From Pseudomonadota bacterium (lineage in GTDB: Bacteria; Pseudomonadota; Alphaproteobacteria; UBA8366; GCA-2717185), in assembly GCA_027619655.1 (NCBI GenBank), contig JAQCHR010000068.1, positions 1 through 11,191 on the forward strand: a stretch of 11,191 bases of DNA. The letters are read 5' to 3'. The number at the start of each line of letters is the position of its first letter. The stretch's first letter is position 1. A program made the translations under genes and the position numbers. This document shows, one piece after another, positions 1 to 5,990 of this stretch. The notes under the pieces were generated by a model. It searched no databases and had not been told where the DNA came from. It worked only from the letters and a program-made list of their open reading frames with translations.

Positions 1-747
1 GTCGGGGACCACGCCCTTGCCCATCGGCGAGCGTACGAACGGCAGCTGCGTGCGGTCGATGAAGTCACGGACCTCGTCTTCCGCCCGGGCCCAGGCCATG
101 CCCTTGCCGACCAGGACAAGCGGCCGCTCGGCCTTTTCCAGCAGGTCCAGCGCGGCGTCGATGTTCTCAGCCGGCGCGATCATGCGCGGAGGCTCGCCCA
201 CGCGCTCGACCTTGACGACGTCGTCGAGATCACATTCGCCGGTGATGATGTCGTCCGGCATATCCAGGTAGCAGGCGCCCGGGCGTCCGAAGGTCGCGTG
301 CCGGGTGGCCATCTCGACATAATAGGGGATGCGCTGGACGCTTTCGATGCCGTGCGCGAACTTGCAGAACGGCGTGGCGATCAGGACCTGGCGCTCCTCC
401 TGGAACGCGCCCATGCCGCCGCGATACGTCTCCGAGGCGCCGCCGATAAGAATCATCGGCCAGCAGTTCTGCTGGGCATTTGCCAGCCCCGCCAGGCCGT
501 GCACGACACCAGGCCCCGTGACCACGATGCAGGCGCCCGGACGGCCGGTCATGTAGCCATATGCCTGTGCCGCGTAGGACGCTGCCTGCTCATTACGCAT
601 GCCAACGTATTTGATGCCTTCTTTCTGTGCCGCGATGGCAATCGGGCCAACCGGAAAGCCGACGACGCCGAATAGATGGTCGATTCCCTGTTGCTTTAGG
701 CTCCTTGCAATAAGGTGCGCACCGGTGATTTTGGTCATTTCACTCAT
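1..747 (-). CDS. 2-hydroxyacyl-CoA lyase / oxalyl-CoA decarboxylase family ThDP enzyme (partial, C-terminus off window)
   Basis: The frame is open from the ATG at 747 to the window edge: 249 codons of a protein usually about 550-580 residues long. It begins MSEMTKITGAHLIARSLK and matches the N-terminal Pyr domain of ThDP enzymes. FGVVGFPVG lies near residues 26-34, and RNEQAA (51-56) carries the Glu (E53) that activates the thiamine ring. The stretches GMRNEQAA, NCWP and MGAFQE resemble eukaryotic HACL1 more than E. coli oxalyl-CoA decarboxylase. This favours cleavage of 2-hydroxyacyl-CoA to formyl-CoA and an aldehyde, though oxalyl-CoA decarboxylation cannot be excluded without the C-terminal half. 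The second ATG at 738 is an alternative start, with a GGGGG tract about 10 bases upstream. The first codons (ATT, GCA, AGG, CTA) are less GC-rich than those of neighbouring genes. No CoA-transferase partner is visible; the SDR gene is divergent. Confidence 0.88.
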   Translation of the reverse strand, partial: MSEMTKITGAHLIARSLKQQGIDHLFGVVGFPVGPIAIAAQKEGIKYVGMRNEQAASYAAQAYGYMTGRPGACIVVTGPGVVHGLAGLANAQQNCWPMILIGGASETYRGGMGAFQEERQVLIATPFCKFAHGIESVQRIPYYVEMATRHATFGRPGACYLDMPDDIITGECDLDDVVKVERVGEPPRMIAPAENIDAALDLLEKAERPLVLVGKGMAWARAEDEVRDFIDRTQLPFVRSPMGKGVVPD

Positions 748-777
748 CCCCCATTACTTGTTGTGGTACTGCCTGGC

Positions 778-793
778 TCAATAATTAAATTGA
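778..793. promoter_or_regulatory. Candidate operator: TCAAT-N6-ATTGA dyad upstream of the ThDP lyase
   Basis: On the plus strand TCAAT (778-782) and ATTGA (789-793) form a perfect 5-base inverted repeat around six AT-only bases. It ends 31 bases upstream of the lyase ATG at 747 and sits in the AT-rich patch where the promoter is expected. The size and placement suit a dimeric repressor of the GntR or TetR type. This is inference: short AT-rich dyads also arise by chance. Confidence 0.28.
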
Positions 794-965
794 AATCAAA
801 GAGTTATTATTCTTTACAACAAACCGGCATCGAACATGCCCCCATGTGAAATCGTCGGGCGCGTCCAGTTTGGAGCCCGGAGAACCTCGTAGTCAAGCTA
901 GGGCCCGCAACCCATGAAGCAAATCCGGGCGCGGCTCCCTCATTGATCCCGCGTCAACCGGTTTG

Positions 966-1020
966 AAGGGGGCCTTCCGCCGGCAAGGGGAAGGCTCGAC
1001 AGATCGCGGACAGCCCCCTT
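966..1020 (+). repeat. Nested inverted repeats in the SDR upstream region
   Basis: An outer 8-base arm AAGGGGGC (966-973) pairs with GCCCCCTT (1013-1020). An inner 7-base arm GCCTTCC (972-978) pairs with GGAAGGC (989-995) around a 10-base loop. The arms overlap by two bases, so the two helices partly compete. If transcribed, this would be a structured leader about 90 bases before the SDR start. I recognise no riboswitch consensus and there is no T-tract. Confidence 0.25.
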
Positions 1021-1108
1021 GTCCCCACCGTCCCTCCGGTTGCACACTGCCTGCCGACAAATACCAAGCGCCGGGCTGCATCCGCGCGCCGCATAGGGGA
1101 GGAATTCC

Positions 1109-1861
1109 ATGGATCTAACGGGAACGGTTGCGCTGGTGACCGGCGGCAATGGCGGGCTGGGGCAGCGTATCTGCCATGCCCTGGCGCGCGAAGGCGTGAA
1201 TATCGCGGTGATGTATGCCCAGAGCCGCGACCAGGCGGAGGAAGTCGCCCGCGACCTTGCCTTCCGCTACCAGATCAACGCCGCCGCCTTCGCATGCGAT
1301 ATTACCGACGGCGCTGCGATAACGGCGCTGGTGGATGCGGTCACGAAGCGGTTCGGGCGGCTGGATATCCTGGTCAATGACGCCGCCTACAACAAATCTG
1401 TTCCCTACCAGGACCTCGACGGGTTGACGGATGAAATCTGGGACAAGATTCTCGCCGTCAACCTGACCGGGCCGATGCGGCTGATAAAGGCCGTCGCGCC
1501 CGTCATGAAGGCGCAGGGCCAGGGCCGCATCGTCAATATCTCCTCCGTCGCCGGGCTGACCCCGACGGGCTCGTCCATCGCCTATGCGGTGGCGAAGGCG
1601 GGGCTGAACCACCTGACGCATTGCATGGCCGTGGCGCTGGCGCCGGAGACGCTGGTGAACTGCGTCGCTCCCGGGCTGCTGGAAGGCACGCGGGCGACCG
1701 CGAACCTGCTGCCCGCGCAGATCGAGCGGTCATCGGCAGGGGCCGTGCTGAAGCGGGCGGCAGACAAGGATGACTGCGCCGCCATGGTGGTAACGATGTG
1801 CCGCACGAACACGATGACGGGACAGACAACCGTCATCGATGCCGGGCGCTTCTTCCACTAG
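1109..1861 (+). CDS. SDR family NAD(P)-dependent oxidoreductase (FabG-like)
   Basis: This 250-residue classical short-chain dehydrogenase/reductase is expected to interconvert a ketone and an alcohol with NAD(P)H in the cytosol. The Rossmann signature TGGNGGLG is at 11-18, the structural Asn at 118 (AVNLTG), the catalytic Ser at 146 (NISSVAG) and the YxxxK pair at Y159/K163. The Ser-Tyr spacing of 13 equals that of E. coli FabG. The usual NNAG motif after strand 4 is NDAA (90-93), an uncommon variant. The C-terminus has the family's TGQTTVIDAG. A strong Shine-Dalgarno, AGGGGAGGA at 1095-1103, fixes the ATG at 1109. The TAG stop overlaps the stop of convergent gluQ. The substrate is unknown, and the nearby acyl-CoA lyase is only a weak hint of acyl metabolism. 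Confidence 0.92.
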   Translation: MDLTGTVALVTGGNGGLGQRICHALAREGVNIAVMYAQSRDQAEEVARDLAFRYQINAAAFACDITDGAAITALVDAVTKRFGRLDILVNDAAYNKSVPYQDLDGLTDEIWDKILAVNLTGPMRLIKAVAPVMKAQGQGRIVNISSVAGLTPTGSSIAYAVAKAGLNHLTHCMAVALAPETLVNCVAPGLLEGTRATANLLPAQIERSSAGAVLKRAADKDDCAAMVVTMCRTNTMTGQTTVIDAGRFFH

Positions 1862-2703
1862 GCCGCCGGATATCCGGCGCGGGCCCTGACGTCATCGGTG
1901 CTTGTCCCGCTGTCGCGCATGGCCTGGATCGTTTCGGCCCGGTCGCGCTTGGCGAAGCGCCGCCCCGCATCGTCCGTCAGCAAGGGGTGATGGTGGTATG
2001 CCGGTTCCGGCAGGCCAAGCAGCGCCTGCAGCACCCGATGGACATGGGTCGCGTGCAGCAGATCTTCGCCCCGCGTCACCAGCGTCACGCCCTGCAGCGC
2101 ATCGTCCCAGGTGACCGCCAGGTGATAACTGGTCGCCACATCCTTGCGCGCCAGCACCACATCGCCGCAGCTTTCGGGATCGACCGCGATGGTCCCGCGC
2201 GCCCGGTCCGTAAAGGTCAGGGGCCCGACCCGCGCCGCCGCCTGCGCCATATCGAGTCGCAGCGCGAAGGCGTCGCCCGCCGCGATCCGCGCCGCCGCGA
2301 CCGCATCCGGCAGCCCCCGGCAGATACCGGGATACAGCGGCCCGTCCGGCCCGTGCGGCGCGCGCACAGAACCCTCCGCCTCAGCCCGCAAATCCTTGCG
2401 GGTGCAGAAACAGGGATAGAGCAGCCCGGCCGCCTGCAGCCGGTCCAGCGCCTGCCGGTAATCGGCCATGTGGTCGGACTGGCGGCGGACCGGCGTTTCC
2501 CAGCGCAGGCCCAGCCAGGCAAGGTCCTCCAAGATACCGTCCTCGAAACCCGACCGGCAGCGGCCCCGGTCGATATCCTCGATCCGCAACAGGAACCGCC
2601 CGCCCGCATCGCGCGCCGCAGCCTCGGCGAACAGGGCGCTGTAGGCGTGGCCGAGATGCAGACGGCCGGTCGGGCTAGGGGCAAAGCGGGTTACGGTTTC
2701 CAT
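1858..2703 (-). CDS. gluQ: Glutamyl-Q tRNA(Asp) synthetase
   Basis: This class I synthetase-like enzyme activates glutamate and attaches it to queuosine at the tRNA(Asp) wobble position, not to the tRNA 3' end. It is 281 residues, the usual size, and lacks the anticodon-binding domain of full GluRS. From the ATG at 2703 it reads METVTRFAPSPTGRLHLGH, with the HIGH box HLGH at 16-19. RIEDID (40-45) is typical of the glutamate site. The zinc ligands are C98, C100, Y124 and C128. The KMSKS equivalent is RRFAKRD with K251, and TRGEDLL (210-216) is also conserved. An in-frame GTG at 2712 would add MKN; neither start has a strong Shine-Dalgarno, and I prefer the ATG because homologues start near it. 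The gene is divergent from the DNA glycosylase (65-base gap) and convergent with the SDR gene. Confidence 0.95.
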   Translation of the reverse strand: METVTRFAPSPTGRLHLGHAYSALFAEAAARDAGGRFLLRIEDIDRGRCRSGFEDGILEDLAWLGLRWETPVRRQSDHMADYRQALDRLQAAGLLYPCFCTRKDLRAEAEGSVRAPHGPDGPLYPGICRGLPDAVAAARIAAGDAFALRLDMAQAAARVGPLTFTDRARGTIAVDPESCGDVVLARKDVATSYHLAVTWDDALQGVTLVTRGEDLLHATHVHRVLQALLGLPEPAYHHHPLLTDDAGRRFAKRDRAETIQAMRDSGTSTDDVRARAGYPAA

Positions 2704-2768
2704 GTTTTTCACTCAACAGGTAATACCGGGCTGGCGGTAGCGTAGCCGGAATGATTTAGTTAATCACC

Positions 2769-3398
2769 ATGAGTCGACCGACGAAAATGACGACGCGGGC
2801 GATTGCCGCCGCGCTGGACGCCCTCGCCGCCCGCGACGCCGATATCGCGCGCATCATCCGCGAGGTCGGATACCCCGAACCGCGCAACCGGGACCCGGGC
2901 TTCGAGACCTTCGTGAACATCATCATCGGCCAGCAGGTTTCCACCCATGCCGCAGCCGCGATCCGGGGCCGTCTGCTGGCGGCGGCCAATCCGCTGACGC
3001 CCGAATCCCTGCTGGCGCTGGACGACGACGCGTTGAAGGCCGTCGGGTTGAGCCGCCGCAAGATGGAATATACCCGCCTGCTGGCGCAGGACGTGCTGGA
3101 GGGACGGTTCGATCCCGACGGGTTGCACCGGCTGGAAGACGAGGCGGTCATGGCCGCCATCGTCGCGCGCAAGGGGTTGGGGCGGTGGAGCGCCGAGGTC
3201 TACATGCTCTTTGCGCTGGGCCGGACCGATGTCTGGCCCGCCGACGATTTGGCCGTGATGGTCGCGGTGCAGCGCCTGAAAGGGCTCTCGGAACGGCCGA
3301 ACCGCGTTGCCATGGACAGTATCGCGGAGCACTGGCGGCCCCATCGCGGCATGGTCGCGCTGCTGATGTGGCATCATTACAATAATGCAGCGCTGTAG
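2769..3398 (+). CDS. DNA-3-methyladenine glycosylase II family protein (AlkA-type HhH-GPD glycosylase)
   Basis: This 209-residue helix-hairpin-helix-GPD glycosylase should excise alkylated purines from DNA to start base-excision repair. FVNIIIGQQVST (48-59) is the typical opening of the fold. The hairpin-helix-hairpin is ARKGLGRWSAEVY (133-145), followed by DVWPADDLAV, where D160 aligns with AlkA Asp238, the catalytic acid. It lacks the separate N-terminal AlkA_N domain, like short yeast Mag1-type enzymes. No [4Fe-4S] cysteine cluster follows, which argues against MutY or Nth. The ATG at 2769 has no clear Shine-Dalgarno, and ATG at 2787 is an alternative. It heads a tight plus-strand run (33 bases, then 3 bases, to the next two genes), likely one transcript. 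Confidence 0.9.
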   Translation: MSRPTKMTTRAIAAALDALAARDADIARIIREVGYPEPRNRDPGFETFVNIIIGQQVSTHAAAAIRGRLLAAANPLTPESLLALDDDALKAVGLSRRKMEYTRLLAQDVLEGRFDPDGLHRLEDEAVMAAIVARKGLGRWSAEVYMLFALGRTDVWPADDLAVMVAVQRLKGLSERPNRVAMDSIAEHWRPHRGMVALLMWHHYNNAAL

Positions 3399-3431
3399 CG
3401 CGCATTTCGGAACCGGAAGGGAAACAGAGCA

Positions 3432-4091
3432 ATGGCGGACAACATGACACTGGACGGCCCGCGCCACGGCCCGGCTTCCGGCAAGACCAGGCAGCTCGTC
3501 ATCCTGTTGCACGGGCTCGGCGCTGACGGCAATGACCTGATCGGGCTGGCGCCGCACTGGGCCGAGATCCTGCCGGATGCCGAATTTGCCGCGCCGGACG
3601 CGCCGTTTGCCTGCGACATGTCGCCGATGGGGTACCAGTGGTTCAGCGTGCAGGACCGGTCGCCGGCGGCGATGCTGGCCGGGGTGCAGTCCGCCGCATC
3701 CGCCCTGAATGCCTTTATCGATGGCGAACTGAAACGGACCGGGCTGTCGGCGGATCGGCTGGCGCTGGTCGGGTTCAGCCAGGGCACGATGATGAGCCTG
3801 TATGTCGCGCCACGCCGCACGGCGGAAATCGCCGGCGTCGTCGGCTATTCCGGCCGGCTGGTCGCCCCGGAACGGCTGGCAAGCGAAGCCGTCTCGCGAC
3901 CGCCGGTCCTGCTGGTGCACGGCGATTCGGACGAGGTCGTGCCCTTCGAATCCATGGCCATGGCCGAACAGGGATTATCGGCGGCGGACTTCACCGTCAC
4001 CACACTGGCGCGCCCGCGCCTGGGCCATGGCATCGACATTGCGGGGCTGCAGCATGGCGGCGCCTTCCTGAAGGCCGCCTTCGCCGCCTGA
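3432..4091 (+). CDS. Alpha/beta hydrolase, carboxylesterase / acyl-protein thioesterase-like
   Basis: This is a 219-residue alpha/beta hydrolase of the phospholipase/carboxylesterase family (the acyl-protein thioesterase group), whose members hydrolyse short acyl esters or thioesters. The oxyanion-hole strand is ILLHGLGADGNDL (24-36). The nucleophile elbow is GFSQG with S116, the acid D167 in HGDSDEVVP, and the base H199 in LGHGID. The full triad is present and the length is normal. There is no signal peptide, so it should be cytosolic. GGAAGGG at 3415-3421 gives a Shine-Dalgarno about 10 bases before the ATG. It lies between the glycosylase and the Ada-like Cys protein with short gaps, probably co-transcribed. 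Its physiological substrate cannot be read from the sequence. Confidence 0.9.
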   Translation: MADNMTLDGPRHGPASGKTRQLVILLHGLGADGNDLIGLAPHWAEILPDAEFAAPDAPFACDMSPMGYQWFSVQDRSPAAMLAGVQSAASALNAFIDGELKRTGLSADRLALVGFSQGTMMSLYVAPRRTAEIAGVVGYSGRLVAPERLASEAVSRPPVLLVHGDSDEVVPFESMAMAEQGLSAADFTVTTLARPRLGHGIDIAGLQHGGAFLKAAFAA

Positions 4092-4094
4092 CCC

Positions 4095-4712
4095 ATGCCG
4101 CTGCAGAACCGCGTCACGCCGCTGGGCGATATCGTAGCCGTTCCCGAACGCGGCGCTTTCATGGGCAATCGCGGCATCCTGCATGACGAGTACCGGCAGC
4201 TCGGTAACCGGCGCTGGGCGCTGAAGGCCTGGCTGATCCGCCAACTCGACTTTCGCGGCCGCCACCGCGCCGTCATGACGCCACGGCGATATACGGAACT
4301 GTTCTTCTTCGACGAGGCCGCCGCCATCGCCGCCGGCCACCGGCCCTGCTGCGAATGCCGGCGCGATGCCTTTCGCGCGTGGCAGGACGCGTGGCGCATC
4401 GCGCAGGCGCTGGACGCGCCGCCGCGCGCGCGGGAAATCGATGCGCAACTGCATGCCGAGCGCATCACGCCCCCTACCCGCCGCCAGCAACGCTGGCAGG
4501 CCCGGTTCGGCGACTTGCCCGACGGCGCGTTCGTCGCCAGCGAATCCCGTCCCTGCCTGGTCCGGAACGCAAGGCTGCATGGCTGGACCTGGCAGGGATA
4601 CGGACCGCCGTCGCCCTGCCCGGCCGACGAAATCGTCACCGTCCTGACGCCGCCCTCTTCAGTCGCCGTGTTACAGGCAGGTTACCGTCCCGCGGTAAAT
4701 ATTCACGACTGA
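4095..4712 (+). CDS. Uncharacterised protein with Ada-like GHRPC-C-x-C segment
   Basis: This 205-residue protein resembles a conserved hypothetical family I recall from Proteobacteria; its function is unknown to me. The N-terminal part has MGNRGILHDEYRQLG (23-37), then MTPRRYTELFF (61-71), then FFDEAAAIAAGHRPCCECRR (71-90) with cysteines 85, 86 and 88. That last stretch resembles the second half of the Ada metal-binding domain (AEAAGFRPCKRC). The first Ada cysteine pair, including the methyl-acceptor Cys, is not visible. Two further cysteines, C154 and C175, lie towards the C-terminus. No membrane segment or signal peptide is seen. It starts 3 bases after the hydrolase stop, implying translational coupling. 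Co-location with an AlkA-type glycosylase makes a nucleic-acid or alkylation role thinkable, but this is inference. Confidence 0.75.
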   Translation: MPLQNRVTPLGDIVAVPERGAFMGNRGILHDEYRQLGNRRWALKAWLIRQLDFRGRHRAVMTPRRYTELFFFDEAAAIAAGHRPCCECRRDAFRAWQDAWRIAQALDAPPRAREIDAQLHAERITPPTRRQQRWQARFGDLPDGAFVASESRPCLVRNARLHGWTWQGYGPPSPCPADEIVTVLTPPSSVAVLQAGYRPAVNIHD

Positions 4713-4716
4713 CGCC

Positions 4717-4745
4717 TTGAAAGCGATTGTCGAATCAGATATTTA
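4717..4745 (+). promoter_or_regulatory. Candidate sigma-70 promoter for the HNH nuclease gene
   Basis: TTGAAA at 4717-4722 is followed, after 17 bases, by TATTTA at 4740-4745. The -35 is good and the -10 matches only in its first three bases. Initiation about seven bases downstream (near 4752) would give an mRNA starting almost at the first possible ATG (4755), so translation would be leaderless or begin at a later ATG. Confidence 0.3.
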
Positions 4746-4754
4746 TGCGATGGG

Positions 4755-5336
4755 ATGAGTATGAGAACTGGCATGATCGTCGCAACGAATGCATTTCCGG
4801 CTCTGGTGTTGAATGCGGATTTTCAGCCGCTCAGCTACTTTCCCCTGTCGCTCTGGTCCTGGCATGATTCGGTGAAGGCGGTGGTCACCGACCGGGTCAA
4901 TGTGGTCTCCGAATACGACACCGAAATCAACTCGCCGTCCTTTTCGCTGAAGCTGCCCAGCGTGATCTCGCTGAAGGAATACATCGCCGCCCAGCGGCAG
5001 CCCGCCTTCACGCGCTTCAACGTCTTCCTGCGCGACCGGTTCTCCTGCCAGTATTGCGACATGGACCTGCCGTCCCATGAACTGACCTTCGACCATGTCA
5101 TCCCGCGATCGCGCGGCGGCCGGACAACCTGGGAAAACGTCGTCGCCGCCTGCGCGCCCTGCAACCTGCGCAAGGGCGGCAGGATGCCGCATCGTGCCGG
5201 CATGCTGCCGCTGCGCCACCCGACGCGCCCCACCTCGCACGAGCTACAGGCCAACGGCCGGCATTTCCCGCCGAACTTCCTGCACGAAAGCTGGCGCGAC
5301 TTCCTGTACTGGGACGCGGAACTGGATCCGGTTTAA
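4755..5336 (+). CDS. HNH endonuclease family protein
   Basis: This 193-residue protein carries an HNH/beta-beta-alpha-metal nuclease domain. The zinc-type cysteines are CQYC (98-101) and CAPC (133-136). Between them FDHVIPRSRGG (112-122) holds the catalytic D113-H114 pair, N128 is the central Asn and N137/K140 complete the helix. The N-terminal third (FPALVLNADFQPLSYFPLSL) is typical of a chromosomal HNH family widespread in Alphaproteobacteria. Its role is unclear, and no partner methyltransferase, toxin or phage gene is seen. Three in-frame ATGs (4755, 4761, 4773) precede the conserved part and none has a good Shine-Dalgarno; the true start may be 4773. It lies 42 bases after the Ada-like gene, with a possible promoter in the gap. 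Confidence 0.9.
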   Translation: MSMRTGMIVATNAFPALVLNADFQPLSYFPLSLWSWHDSVKAVVTDRVNVVSEYDTEINSPSFSLKLPSVISLKEYIAAQRQPAFTRFNVFLRDRFSCQYCDMDLPSHELTFDHVIPRSRGGRTTWENVVAACAPCNLRKGGRMPHRAGMLPLRHPTRPTSHELQANGRHFPPNFLHESWRDFLYWDAELDPV

Positions 5337-5415
5337 TTTTTGCCCTCAGACGCCGGGCGAGGGCATCCGCCCGCTTGGCTTGCCTCGCGTCAGCTCGGGC
5401 GCGCGGTTGCGCTTG

Positions 5416-5437
5416 CCGCCACGCTGACACGTGGCGG
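5416..5437. terminator. Hairpin between convergent HNH and coq7 genes (possible terminator)
   Basis: CCGCCACG (5416-5423) pairs perfectly with CGTGGCGG (5430-5437) around the loop CTGACA. It starts one base beyond the coq7 stop (5439-5441) on the minus strand and about 80 bases after the HNH stop. No T-tract follows on either strand, so a strict intrinsic terminator is not shown. A second 6-base hairpin, GCCCTC (5342-5347) with GAGGGC (5359-5364), lies close to the HNH stop; its T-run precedes the stem on the plus strand. Confidence 0.35.
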
Positions 5438-5438
5438 G

Positions 5439-5990
5439 TCAGTACCTTTCGGACAACCAGATCGCGAGGCGCGATGCGGATTTGACCGCCGCCGACAGCA
5501 CCGGATAGGCGGGTGCCTCCGCCGCGCCATGCGCCAGCGCGGTTTCGCGGTGTTCGACTTCATCGGCGCGGTATTCTTCGATCACCCGGCGCAGTTCCGG
5601 TTCGCGCTCGCCCAGTTCGTCGAGCTGCCCGCCGTAATGTTCGTCGATCACTTCCTCGACCGCCGCCGTGCAGGCCATCGCCGCCTTGTCGCCCAGCAGC
5701 GCCGTCGTCGCGCCCAGCGCGTAGCCGGCAACATGCCAGAGCGGCGCCAGCGCGGTGGGCCGGACGCGGCGTTCGGCGACCAGCCGGTTGAAGGTGGCGA
5801 GGTGCCGCGCTTCCTGTTCCGCCATGTGGTCGATCAGATCCGCCGACTTGCCCTCGCGAATCACGCTGCGTTGGCCGGCATAGATCCGCACCGCGCCGAA
5901 TTCGCCCGCCTGGTCGACGCGGATAATCCGGTCGACCAGCCCCTTCGGCGCCGGATCACCCGGCAGGTAGGCAGGGCCCTTATCCGTCAT
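5439..5990 (-). CDS. coq7: Demethoxyubiquinone hydroxylase (Coq7-type di-iron monooxygenase)
   Basis: It hydroxylates C6 of the demethoxyubiquinol ring, the penultimate step of aerobic ubiquinone synthesis, as a peripheral inner-membrane enzyme. The di-iron ligands are in place: E30 (RVDQAGEFGA), E60 and H63 (EQEARHL), E112 (AVEEVIDEHY), and E144 and H147 (DEVEHRE). Ligand spacings match human COQ7 for the first four. At 183 residues it has the usual bacterial length. The frame runs back to an ATG at 6020, but I choose ATG 5990. It overlaps the dsbB stop as ATGA, has AGAGG six bases upstream (5996-6000) and puts the conserved GLVDRIIRVDQAGE at a normal distance. It is the last gene of the minus-strand block and convergent with the HNH gene. 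Confidence 0.95.
   Translation of the reverse strand: MTDKGPAYLPGDPAPKGLVDRIIRVDQAGEFGAVRIYAGQRSVIREGKSADLIDHMAEQEARHLATFNRLVAERRVRPTALAPLWHVAGYALGATTALLGDKAAMACTAAVEEVIDEHYGGQLDELGEREPELRRVIEEYRADEVEHRETALAHGAAEAPAYPVLSAAVKSASRLAIWLSERY

Larger units (their letters stand above)
748..1108. other. Divergent intergenic region between the ThDP lyase and the SDR gene
   Basis: These 361 bases hold no convincing gene. The lyase side (about 775-830) is strikingly AT-rich for this genome and contains a 16-base dyad at 778-793, so it probably carries the lyase promoter. The rest is GC-rich and contains nested inverted repeats at 966-1020. The sequence TTGCAC, 16 bases, TACCAA (from about 1039) is only a weak match to a sigma-70 promoter for the SDR gene. 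Short open frames here on the minus strand have no ribosome binding site or recognisable protein pattern. Confidence 0.6.

Noticed and set aside
893..1149. Small minus-strand open frames in the lyase-SDR gap
   Set aside because: They have no ribosome binding site, biased composition and no recognisable pattern, and one overlaps the SDR start. I treat the region as intergenic.
1798..2745. Plus-strand open frame of 315 codons across gluQ
   Set aside because: It is antisense to gluQ, whose HIGH, zinc and KMSKS-like motifs are unambiguous. The plus-strand product is Arg/Gln-rich with no domain.
2760..3920. Minus-strand open frame of 386 codons
   Set aside because: It is the shadow of the AlkA-type glycosylase and hydrolase, both with complete catalytic motifs on the plus strand.
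5336..5364. Canonical intrinsic terminator after the HNH gene
   Set aside because: The T-run (about 5337-5341) precedes the GCCCTC/GAGGGC stem on the plus strand instead of following it, and on the minus strand it reads as A's, so the order is wrong for both directions.
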